A stretch of DNA of 33,730 nucleotides from the NCBI GenBank assembly GCA_947502965.1, contig CANNCG010000002.1:1-33730 (forward strand). The letters run 5' to 3'. Both the position numbers and the translations under genes were made by a program. Numbering within the stretch: the stretch's first letter is position 1; each line of letters starts with the position of its first letter. The notes beneath the pieces were generated by a model. The model ran no database searches and was not told where the DNA came from. It worked only from the letters and a program-made list of their open reading frames with translations. This document shows, piece after piece, positions 1-6,965 of this stretch. Source of the stretch: a bacterium (GTDB lineage Bacteria > Margulisbacteria > Marinamargulisbacteria > SXXA01).

Positions 1-1
1 G

Positions 2-863
2 GGGACGCTGGATGCTGCGATCGTGAAGATCGTGACCAACTATCGGTCGACGCAAGACCGGTTGAGTGCGACCGCGAACCATGGGATCTCTGTGAGCTAT
101 GACATCCCGAGTGGGGAATTGCGTCTGAGTGGTGTGGCGACAGCGGCGGAATATGAATCGGTGCTGTCGGGTGTGGCGTACAACAATATTGCGGTGAGCC
201 CGTCGCCGTTGACAAAGCAGATACAGTTTGTGTTGGGGCGCAACGTGCCAACGACGCATAACTTGCATTTTTATGACAAGTATGGGGTGGATACCTTGCC
301 CGCGATCGCGCAGGAGTGGGCGGCTAGCACGCGGACACACGGCTATGTGACAGGCGCCGCACTGAGCTGGGAGCAGGCCCGTTTCTTGGCGAGTACGCGT
401 GCGTATTTGGGATGGAAGGGGTATTTGTCGACGGTGACCAGTTTATCTGAGGTACAGACGATAGGCAGATTGTTGACGGGAGAGGCATGGCTGGGGGCGA
501 CGGACCGTGCGAGTCAGAACAGCTGGCGGTGGGTGACGGGACCTGAGGGCTTGGAGAACAGTGGTGCTGGGCGTTTGTTTTCCAATGGGGGGACGTCGGG
601 TGGGCGGCTATTATACGTATTGGTCGTCAGGGCAACCGAGTGGGGGCTCTGGGGAGGACTATCTGCATATGGTGTATAGTCCGTTGTTGGGTGGTCAGTA
701 TCAATGGACGGATTTGCCCATAGGGGGGACGCTGCCTGTGTATCTCCCCAAGAAGTATGTTTCTGAGTATGGTGGTTTTGGCGGGGAGGCGACCTTTTGG
801 GTCGAATTTCCTGTCAAAGTCTTTGGCTCCAATCATACGATCTTTTTTGGGACGACGTTTTAG
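2..863 (+). pseudogene. 3' part of a surface adhesin with cadherin-like repeat and C-type lectin fold, frameshifted
   Basis: The gene enters from the left edge, so its 5' end is missing. In the first frame (stop at 677-679) about the first 65 residues match the repeat unit of giant bacterial adhesins, with the pattern LDAAIVKI, then GISVSYD, GELRLSG and VLSGVAYNN. Next comes a C-type-lectin-like fold: SWEQAR, a WLGATD segment and a WRWVTG segment. The second half of that fold (YWSSGQP, EDYLHM, QWTDLP, YVSEYGG) lies in the next frame and ends at TAG 861-863. The frames must join between about 587 and 608, a stretch with a run of six G (587-592) and further G clusters, so one extra base there would explain it. 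The lectin fold lacks the usual cysteines, as in many bacterial members. The product was probably secreted or surface bound. Whether this is a true pseudogene, a phase-variable tract or a sequencing error cannot be told. The segment is more G-rich than the genes that follow. Confidence 0.7.
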
Positions 864-874
864 GGTGGGGACTG

Positions 875-990
875 TACCCATCCCAAAATGAAACCGGGAG
901 CGGATTCCTTTCCAAATCGCGCTTACCACCTATGAGGAGTAGGCTCCCGCCATGATTTGAAATCCATGTTTCATTTTGGAACGGGTATAG
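875..990 (+). repeat. Dispersed inverted-repeat element, copy A
   Basis: About 116 bp starting TACCCATCCCAAAATGAAAC and ending GTTTCATTTTGGAACGGGTA plus TA. The ends are near-perfect inverted repeats. Nested inside are a second inverted pair (GGGAGC with GCTCCC) and a CCAAATCG/gATTTGaaat pair. The same sequence recurs at 10409 (inverted), 13858 and 16494. It lies between the adhesin stop and the tRNA terminator, outside coding sequence. Confidence 0.9.
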
Positions 991-1034
991 ATAGTCAATC
1001 CTGTTTTTTACAAAGGCCTATTTTGCGGCACTGC

Positions 1035-1067
1035 AAAAAAAAAGCCGAACACAACGTGTTCGGCTTT
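1035..1067 (-). terminator. Rho-independent terminator after tRNA-Ala
   Basis: On the minus strand AGCCGAACAC pairs with GTGTTCGGCT around a very short loop. A run of nine T follows (A run 1035-1043 on the plus strand). It lies about 13 nt beyond the 3' end of the tRNA and probably ends the whole minus-strand operon. Confidence 0.88.
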
Positions 1068-1079
1068 GAATTGAATATT

Positions 1080-1155
<76 letters not shown>

Positions 1156-1160
1156 AAAGG

Positions 1161-1487
1161 TTAGTGGTGGTAAGCAACCCCACCGCGTTCTGAAAAGAGC
1201 CTGTCCAGATCATACATCTCACGAACGTTGTCTAGCAGAACATGAACAATAAAAGAACTTCCATCAAAAATCATCCAGCCACTCTCAGGCCTGCCTGAAA
1301 GCCGAGAGGCTTCTCTGTTTTTCCCTAGCGTTTTATCCGTTGTATCGACAATAGCACCCAAGTGAACAGAGTTTTGTGCTGTTACCAATATCACATCATC
1401 TACCAGGTCATGGGGACGAAGGGCATAACGAACAACATGCGTACCTTTAATATCTAGAAGCGCTTGAATAATGGTCTCGATGTTCAC
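1161..1487 (-). CDS. rsfS: Ribosomal silencing factor RsfS
   Basis: RsfS (Iojap/YbeB family) binds ribosomal protein uL14 and blocks subunit joining under starvation. Family marks: the LVDDVILVTAQNSVHLGAI segment (the usual DYFVIATGNS-type strand and turn) and the C-terminal WMIFDGSSFIVHVLLD followed by REMYDLDRLF, matching the family's W-DYGD-VVH and FY-LE-LW motifs. I chose the GTG at 1487: it overlaps the stop of the upstream gene as GTGA, and gives 108 aa, close to the normal family size. An ATG at 1553 would add 22 residues that do not look like the family and would overlap the upstream gene by 70 bp. An AGGAAG lies about 16 nt upstream of the GTG, rather far. It sits with yqeK and an LCP gene, a common grouping, although nadD is absent here. 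Confidence 0.88.
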   Translation of the reverse strand: MNIETIIQALLDIKGTHVVRYALRPHDLVDDVILVTAQNSVHLGAIVDTTDKTLGKNREASRLSGRPESGWMIFDGSSFIVHVLLDNVREMYDLDRLFSERGGVAYHH

Positions 1488-2944
1488 GGGGTTACTGGTT
1501 TCGCTTCCTGAATCGGCTTCTGTTCGTAAATATGTTGTTTTGATGTGACCCAATCCTTACCCAATACAATGGTAATGCCCAATGTTTTTTCGGGCCTATC
1601 ATAGACAATTATCTTTGTAGGGTCAATTGAGAGAAGTTGGGACAATGCCAATGAAGCATCCATTTTGCCTTTCCAGTCGACGATAAGGGTCTCTTTGTAC
1701 TGAAAAGAAGCCGCATTTCCGGTGCGCCGTACAGCGATACCAAACTTTTTGAGATGGGCGGCTAGCCGGTTGGCTTGACCTGCGCCGCCATAGCCATTTA
1801 GGATTTCTACGACCAATTTTTGTTGTTTGAGGTATTGCTTGGGTTTGTTCAGATCGGTTTGTTGGCTAAACCAATTGACCTCTTTGAGCGTCATGTTGCG
1901 ACGGGAATCTTTGCTGGCATCCGTGTCTTCGGTGTTGATTTTGGCGATGACTTCTTTGTCTGCAATACTGCCAAATCCCATGAGGGTCTGGACGACCTTG
2001 TCTACAGTGGCCAGGTCGGGCCGCCAATAGCTGACCCCGCCAATGAGGGCGGCGCTGCCGGGGAGCGTCGCTGTGTCCATGCGGTTGGCATTAAAGGCTT
2101 CTTTGAATTGCAAGGCCATGCCAGCAATCTGTCGGGAGCTCATATCCGTGTCCACCATACGGCTCATACGTCCCAAAATAATGGGAAGCTCTGTGGGGTT
2201 ACCACTAGCGAGCATTTTTTTTGCAAAGGCTTGCACAAATGACTGCTGACGTTGGATACGTCCCAAGTCGGCGTTACCATCATGTCGGAAGCGTAGATAT
2301 TGAACGGCCTGCTTGCCATTGAGGTTTTGATTTCCTTTTTTGAAGTCGATATAGAGGTCTCCCGCTTGATCCATGTAGTAAAGGTCTTTGGGTATCTCTA
2401 CGGTGACGCCACCAATTTGGTCAATGAGGGTTTCCACCCCAGACATGTTAACCTTGATATGGTAGTCGATAGGCACCCGAATAAAGTCACTGACTGTTTG
2501 TCGCGTGAGTGGGATGCCGCCATAGGCATAGGCGTGGTTGATTTTGGTCCAGCCAATTTCTGGGATTTTTACCCTTGTGTCACGGGGGATAGACAGCACA
2601 CCGATACGGTTTTTTTCTGCATTTAGATGGATGACCATGAGGGTGTCTGCCCGTTGTACCTTGGCGGTGTTGTCAACGCCAATTACCAGTACGTTTACAC
2701 CACTTAATTTTTCTTTTGGGGCCAGCATCAATAAAAATTCTAAAACGGCGATACGGCTGAGTGCAGCAGAAATGAGAAAAGTAAGAATATAAAAAAATAG
2801 GGCGATCCCAATGGGGATAAGTGACAGTTTGATCCACGTTTTGGGAGAAACACGGGCCAGTTTTCTACCTAACCGAGCCAAAAACCAGAGCGTGGCACCT
2901 ACAGACTGTATAACCAGTGTGAAGACAAAACGAATAAACGGCAT
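1484..2944 (-). CDS. LytR-CpsA-Psr (LCP) family protein with C-terminal LytR_C domain
   Basis: LCP enzymes transfer lipid-linked glycopolymers onto peptidoglycan at the outer face of the inner membrane. The 486-residue product has a membrane anchor around residues 38-65 after a short cytoplasmic stretch. The LCP catalytic domain runs from about residue 82 to 245 and keeps the key residues: D91 in VLVIGVD, D100, R121/D122 in SIPRD, and the YLRFR...DLGRIQRQQ motif (R220, D226, R229, R232, Q233). Residues about 370-470 form a LytR_C domain (VEILNGYGGAG...). It lies between yqeK and rsfS on the same strand; its stop overlaps the rsfS start. The yqeK-LCP-rsfS order is also found in other bacteria. 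What polymer it attaches here is unknown. Confidence 0.93.
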   Translation of the reverse strand: MPFIRFVFTLVIQSVGATLWFLARLGRKLARVSPKTWIKLSLIPIGIALFFYILTFLISAALSRIAVLEFLLMLAPKEKLSGVNVLVIGVDNTAKVQRADTLMVIHLNAEKNRIGVLSIPRDTRVKIPEIGWTKINHAYAYGGIPLTRQTVSDFIRVPIDYHIKVNMSGVETLIDQIGGVTVEIPKDLYYMDQAGDLYIDFKKGNQNLNGKQAVQYLRFRHDGNADLGRIQRQQSFVQAFAKKMLASGNPTELPIILGRMSRMVDTDMSSRQIAGMALQFKEAFNANRMDTATLPGSAALIGGVSYWRPDLATVDKVVQTLMGFGSIADKEVIAKINTEDTDASKDSRRNMTLKEVNWFSQQTDLNKPKQYLKQQKLVVEILNGYGGAGQANRLAAHLKKFGIAVRRTGNAASFQYKETLIVDWKGKMDASLALSQLLSIDPTKIIVYDRPEKTLGITIVLGKDWVTSKQHIYEQKPIQEAKPVTP

Positions 2945-2975
2945 GAAAGTCCTTCAAGAATAAAATTTTGCTGGG

Positions 2976-3644
2976 TTAGTAATAACGTGAAACATGGGTT
3001 TTCCAGTAGTGGAGGGAGGCCCCTGTCATACCATTCGAATGCGCATTGTAACAGCGAAGTGTCAAAGGATGAATAGCTTTTTGTTGCTTGGTGAGCCCTA
3101 TAATGCCGCTCGTTACAATGATGGCAATGGCGAGTCCCAGTTTGTCTCCAAATGAAAGCTCATGGAGCACGTCGTTTTGAAAGATGTCTGCAAGGACGGC
3201 TCTGTCTGCAAAGGGGCGTCCAGGCTCTATGTAGTCTGCGATGTATAGGATGCTGTCCAAAGGGGACATGTTTCCCGTGCCGGTGGTGTGGTAGCGAATA
3301 GCACGGGATATCTCGGCGTCCTGCGGTCCCAATAGCTGTTCACTCATGCATGGTCCGGCGAAGGCATGCCAGACGGCGGGATAACGGATATACGTGCTGG
3401 CGTACCAAGGATGCTTGGCGATACCAGCATCACAGAGTTTTTGCGGGGACATGGCTTTTGCGATGTCATGCAGAAGCCCTGCGCTGTAGGCTTTTTCTGG
3501 TAAAAATTTAGAAGTGGCGCTGTCGCAAGGCTGCAAAAGCGCCAACTGTCTCGCGGTTTCAGCCACGCGTAGGCTGTGTGCGACACGAGACTTGGGCAGA
3601 TACTGCTCCAAAAGCGGCAGTATCTGCCCCATCATATCCTGCAT
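2976..3644 (-). CDS. yqeK: YqeK-type HD domain hydrolase (diadenosine tetraphosphatase family)
   Basis: YqeK proteins are cytoplasmic HD-domain metal enzymes that cleave Ap4A symmetrically to ADP. The motif order fits: SRVAHSLRVAETA (first His), AGLLHDIAKAM (HD pair), a WHAFAG segment, AIRYHTTG and ILYIADYIEPGR. I chose the ATG at 3644, 2 nt after the stop of the upstream barrel gene, giving 222 aa. A TTG at 3662 would add six residues and overlap the upstream gene by 17 bp. Neither has a strong Shine-Dalgarno sequence; translational coupling to the upstream gene is likely. It belongs to the five-gene minus-strand operon ending in rsfS and the tRNA. Confidence 0.9.
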   Translation of the reverse strand: MQDMMGQILPLLEQYLPKSRVAHSLRVAETARQLALLQPCDSATSKFLPEKAYSAGLLHDIAKAMSPQKLCDAGIAKHPWYASTYIRYPAVWHAFAGPCMSEQLLGPQDAEISRAIRYHTTGTGNMSPLDSILYIADYIEPGRPFADRAVLADIFQNDVLHELSFGDKLGLAIAIIVTSGIIGLTKQQKAIHPLTLRCYNAHSNGMTGASLHYWKTHVSRYY

Positions 3645-3645
3645 T

Positions 3646-4776
3646 TTAGAAAAGAAACCCAAGCTCTACCATGTGATAGCTAATGGGGGCTTTACCTGCA
3701 ACATCACCGAGTTCTTTGGAGACATAGGCGTAGTTGAGGTGAAAGACAGTGAGGTCTAGACCTGCTCCAAAGACAGGGTACCCTTGTGATAATCCTGTCC
3801 GAAAACTGACCAAATTCCCGAAAAATTTCTTTTCAACACCCATGTAGAGTCCTGTGAAAAAACTTCTGGAGGGGTAGAGATGGTAGTCTGCGGCAAGCTC
3901 AAACTTTCCGAGATACGGAAAATCTGGGGTCATGGCAATCCCGACGAGGGTGCTGACAGGCAGTTTCACTGCGACAGACTGGGGTTTTGTGAGGACTTTT
4001 TTGTTGCCGTTGAGGGTGCCTGCGATATTGCGGACGGCCATTCCAAAGGTGCCGGTCTGTCCGTAAAAATCGAAGGGGGTCAATAGTCCAAGGTCAATGC
4101 CAAAACCTGTGACGCCATACGTTTGGCCAATACGGTCTTTGAGTGTGTCTTGATTGATGGCTTGGATGAGGTCTGCGGATTTCATGATGAGTTCATCATC
4201 GCCTGTGAGGTTGTCGTAGATGATACTGCGGTTGATGTATTTGCCAGAGATGCCCACGGTGACAGGGTGGGACATTACCGTGGTCTGATGCGAAATCCCA
4301 GCAGCCAGTGCCAGGTCTGTATTGCCTTTCATTTTCATCGTCGGATCGACTTTGTTGACAATTTGGGTGAGGGTTTCGATGCCCCCAAACGCACCCACGC
4401 CAAAATCTTTTTGAACATAGGATAGGAGTGGCGTAATCTGTAAATTGAGGCTCCCCTTGAATGGGATTAAGTCTTTGAGGGCGGCCTCTTGGTCTGCGCC
4501 GTCATCATTGAGGGTATTAAATTTGGACAAATTTTCCAGATAGTGGGTGCCCAATTCAGCGCGAAGTCTAGGGAATTTGAGGTGATAGCTGATGACATTG
4601 TTGAGACCGGCGGGATTGAGATAGAGGGCGCTGTCATCCCTGACACTGGCAACGCCGGCATTGCCCATGCCAAGTTTTCGAATATTATTGAACAGGAGGT
4701 CTGGCGTGTCGGCCATGACGGTGGCGCCCACCATGGTGCTCATACACAGGGCATAAAAAAGATTTTTGGTGTTCAT
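3646..4776 (-). CDS. Outer-membrane beta-barrel protein (PorV/TraF-like)
   Basis: The 376-residue product has a signal peptide (MNTKNLF... cleaved near ATVMA-DTP). It is rich in alternating beta-strand segments and ends in LGFLF, a C-terminal Phe typical of outer-membrane barrels. The early segment MGNAGVASVRDD followed by LNPAGL matches the N-terminus of the PorV/TraF_2/FadL-like barrel families, whose members act as outer-membrane channels or as accessory subunits for export. The specific role is unknown. It lies 11 nt downstream of a lipoprotein gene and 1 nt upstream of yqeK. The upstream lipoprotein may be its partner (inference). Confidence 0.72.
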   Translation of the reverse strand: MNTKNLFYALCMSTMVGATVMADTPDLLFNNIRKLGMGNAGVASVRDDSALYLNPAGLNNVISYHLKFPRLRAELGTHYLENLSKFNTLNDDGADQEAALKDLIPFKGSLNLQITPLLSYVQKDFGVGAFGGIETLTQIVNKVDPTMKMKGNTDLALAAGISHQTTVMSHPVTVGISGKYINRSIIYDNLTGDDELIMKSADLIQAINQDTLKDRIGQTYGVTGFGIDLGLLTPFDFYGQTGTFGMAVRNIAGTLNGNKKVLTKPQSVAVKLPVSTLVGIAMTPDFPYLGKFELAADYHLYPSRSFFTGLYMGVEKKFFGNLVSFRTGLSQGYPVFGAGLDLTVFHLNYAYVSKELGDVAGKAPISYHMVELGFLF

Positions 4777-4787
4777 TTGTATTCCAT

Positions 4788-5705
4788 TTAGGGTGTCTTG
4801 ATATAGGTAAAGATTTTGGCTAATGCGGCTATAATTACGAATTCTCTTTGATCTGGTGACTCGGGTAGAGCGACAATGTATGCGTCGATACCTGTGACCG
4901 GAGTAGCCGTGCCATTGACATATTTTTGTAGTCTGAAAGTTTGTCTGTCTTTTACGGCTGTATGGAGATTTTTCAAGTTGAGCCCAACAACCCGAATCTT
5001 TTCGGCTTGTTGCAATTGGTGTTGTGTAAGCGCATTGGCGGAACTGAAGCCATTAAGGGCATTTTCAGCATAGTAAAAAACAGTCCGGCTACCGCCCATC
5101 AGATAGTCGAGGGCTTCTTCATAGGTTGCGACTGCGCTTGTTTTTGTAACGGTGCCCTCTGTGGCGATATGAAAGACCCGGGTGGTCATTTTGACGACAA
5201 CAGTGAGATTCGCCAAGCCTCTGAGAAATTGTTTGTTTGTTTTCAGAGAAGATTCGCTTCCTGAGGAAATTCTTACTGAGCTCATGGCGCTCAGATTCCC
5301 ACCACCCAATTCGTAGGCCATGTTGAAGGTGTCTGCAATTTCTTGTGAATCAGAGGGGGTAATCTCAAACATAGTGCTGAGCGTGTCGATAAGATTGGCT
5401 TCGTTGGTTTTTTTTAAGATACTGGTGAGTGAGAGGGGTGATATAGCGTGGATTCCTAGGAGCGCGCTTCCTTTTTCGGCATAGGCGGCTTGTTTTTCCT
5501 CTGTGCTTGCATTGGGGTTGTGAATGGTCGCCTGCGAGAGTGATAGTGCTCTGGCATAGTCGCCGTTCTCATTGGCTTCTTGGGCTGTTCTTGCGGCGGT
5601 GTCTCCGTCAAGACCCTTGAAGAGGCTTTCTCCACAACCGGGTAAGAATAAAAATGTCGCTAGACATAAACAGGCTGTTACAATCGACATATATCGTTTT
5701 TTCAT
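4788..5705 (-). CDS. Lipoprotein of unknown function
   Basis: 305 residues with a clear lipoprotein signal: basic MKKR, a hydrophobic stretch and lipobox FLPGC with the lipidated Cys at position 24. Just after it the pattern AQEANENGDYARALSLSQATI resembles a tetratricopeptide-like helix pair; the remainder looks helical and matches no family I recognise. The ATG at 5705 has GAGAGGG 7-8 nt upstream, a good ribosome-binding site. It is the first gene of the minus-strand operon with a candidate promoter upstream (5756-5784). Position next to an outer-membrane barrel suggests an envelope role, possibly as a barrel partner. Confidence 0.75.
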   Translation of the reverse strand: MKKRYMSIVTACLCLATFLFLPGCGESLFKGLDGDTAARTAQEANENGDYARALSLSQATIHNPNASTEEKQAAYAEKGSALLGIHAISPLSLTSILKKTNEANLIDTLSTMFEITPSDSQEIADTFNMAYELGGGNLSAMSSVRISSGSESSLKTNKQFLRGLANLTVVVKMTTRVFHIATEGTVTKTSAVATYEEALDYLMGGSRTVFYYAENALNGFSSANALTQHQLQQAEKIRVVGLNLKNLHTAVKDRQTFRLQKYVNGTATPVTGIDAYIVALPESPDQREFVIIAALAKIFTYIKTP

Positions 5706-5755
5706 GTATAGACCCTCTCTTTCCTTGATGTATTTTCGTATGCACTAAAGTATCC

Positions 5756-5784
5756 ATCGTAGCCATGCGTCTATGAAACGACAA
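5756..5784 (-). promoter_or_regulatory. Candidate sigma70-type promoter of the minus-strand operon
   Basis: On the minus strand TTGTCG is followed after 17 nt by TACGAT, about 50 nt upstream of the lipoprotein ATG. The -35 is a partial match to consensus and the -10 is fair. Position and spacing are right, but nothing else confirms it. Confidence 0.4.
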
Positions 5785-5837
5785 GGTGGAATTGTATGCG
5801 GTTTTTTTTGGGGTACTCAGCGTCCCCTTCTTTTTTC

Positions 5838-5869
5838 TTTCTCGGTTTTGCCGAGAAAAAATTTTTTTT
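5838..5869 (+). terminator. Hairpin with T-tract in the divergent intergenic region
   Basis: TTTCTCGG (5838-5845) pairs with CCGAGAAA (5851-5858) around TTTTG, followed by a T8 tract at 5862-5869. It has the form of a plus-strand terminator, yet no plus-strand gene lies upstream and the M48 promoter lies downstream. It may stop transcription reading across from the divergent promoter region. Confidence 0.5.
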
Positions 5870-5923
5870 GAAAGTTTTGCGCATTTTTGATCCCGTTTCT
5901 GTATCGTACTGGTTAGGTTTTGC

Positions 5924-5952
5924 TTGTTCACGCCAGTGCTTAGACATATATA
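5924..5952 (+). promoter_or_regulatory. Promoter of the M48 protease gene
   Basis: TTGTTC, 17 nt, TATATA. Spacing is ideal and the predicted transcription start (about 5959) lies 35 nt before the start codon. Both hexamers are reasonable sigma70 matches. Confidence 0.6.
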
Positions 5953-5959
5953 AGAATGA

Positions 5960-5974
5960 GGGGTAAACTACCCC
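5960..5974 (+). promoter_or_regulatory. Short inverted repeat at the predicted transcript start
   Basis: GGGGTA (5960-5965), a 3-nt AAC, then TACCCC (5969-5974). It falls exactly at the predicted 5' end of the M48 mRNA, so it could be a 5'-stabilising hairpin or an operator overlapping the start point. AGGAG at 5982-5986 is left free for the ribosome. Confidence 0.45.
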
Positions 5975-5993
5975 AAACAATAGGAGAGTGTGC

Positions 5994-6809
5994 GTGATCA
6001 TGAAAAATAACACCGCAATATCGTGGGTGTTTCTAGGGGTTCTGCTGGTCGCTACATGGGGTGGCTTGACTGGCTGTAGTGCGGTTCCCATCACAGGCCG
6101 TAGCCGCTCTGTGGTGATGGATGAGGCACGGCTCGCCTCTGTGAGTGAAACCGAATACAAAAAGCTCATGTCACAATCCAAAGAATCGCAAGATGCCTCT
6201 GCGAATGCCATGGTCTCTCGTGTGGCCAAACAGATGGTTGCGGCGACGGAGTCCCTTGCAAAAGACTATGGTTTTTCCCAGGATTTGGCCTTTTATAAAT
6301 GGAGATTCACCCTGATTGAGGATCCCAAGATGGTCAATGCCTTTTGTTTGCCAGGGGGCAAAATTGTGGTCTATACGGGTATTTTGCCCATTGCGCAAGA
6401 TGACGCTGGTTTGGCGGTGATCGTGGGCCATGAGATCGCGCATGCCATTGCCAAACATGGCAATGAACGTATGAGCCAAACGGCTTTGGTTAATTTGGGT
6501 AGCATTATTTTGGACAAAACATTGGAGACGTCTACTGAGGAAACCAAAAGTTTGTTTGGAGGGATTTACGGGCTAGGGACAACCTTGGGTGTTTTGTTGC
6601 CCTATAGCCGCTTACACGAAACAGAGGCGGATCGTATTGGGTTGATTCTCATGAAAAAGGCTGGCTATGACCCAAAAGCGGCGATTGGATTTTGGCAACG
6701 GATGTCGGCGCAATCTGGGGGGAAAACCCCTGCTGAATTTTTGTCCACACACCCGTCGGATGCCACTAGGATTGCCGATATTAAAGCGTTAATAGACAAG
6801 GGACTTTAG
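5994..6809 (+). CDS. M48 family zinc metalloprotease lipoprotein
   Basis: M48 proteases such as LoiP and BepA act in the periplasm on misassembled outer-membrane proteins. The product has a signal peptide with lipobox GLTGC, so it is probably a membrane-anchored lipoprotein. The zinc motif HEIAH is in VGHEIAHAIAKHG about residues 146-150, and the third ligand is in HETEADRIG. The C-terminal helix ends in LSTHPSDATRIADI, typical of the family. Start choice: AGGAG (5982-5986) is 7 nt from GTG 5994 and 13 nt from ATG 6000; GTG 5988 is too close. The difference is two residues ahead of MKNN. A short mRNA leader with a hairpin precedes it. Target proteins are unknown. Confidence 0.92.
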   Translation: MIMKNNTAISWVFLGVLLVATWGGLTGCSAVPITGRSRSVVMDEARLASVSETEYKKLMSQSKESQDASANAMVSRVAKQMVAATESLAKDYGFSQDLAFYKWRFTLIEDPKMVNAFCLPGGKIVVYTGILPIAQDDAGLAVIVGHEIAHAIAKHGNERMSQTALVNLGSIILDKTLETSTEETKSLFGGIYGLGTTLGVLLPYSRLHETEADRIGLILMKKAGYDPKAAIGFWQRMSAQSGGKTPAEFLSTHPSDATRIADIKALIDKGL

Positions 6810-6868
6810 TTTTTCGGGGGAAGCCCCCAAGCCACTGCGCCGTTCTTCTTTGGGGTTAATTTGTAAGC

Positions 6869-6897
6869 TTGTTTATTTTTTAGTTGCGTTATATTTT
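6869..6897 (+). promoter_or_regulatory. Possible promoter before comEC
   Basis: TTGTTT, 17 nt, TATTTT within a very AT-rich stretch (6855-6930). Because the region is low in complexity, matches are easy to find by chance. Confidence 0.3.
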
Positions 6898-6965
6898 TAT
6901 TTATTATTTTTAAATTACGAATTTTATTTTCAACCCATGCCAATGCCCTGTTTCTGGGTATCGTA

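Noticed and set aside
1820..2242. Plus-strand ORFs opposite the LCP gene
   Set aside because: They mirror a well-supported LCP gene, have no ribosome-binding sites and no recognisable motifs.
6816..6828. GGGGG/CCCCC hairpin after the M48 gene as a terminator
   Set aside because: Only five pairs and no T tract on either side.
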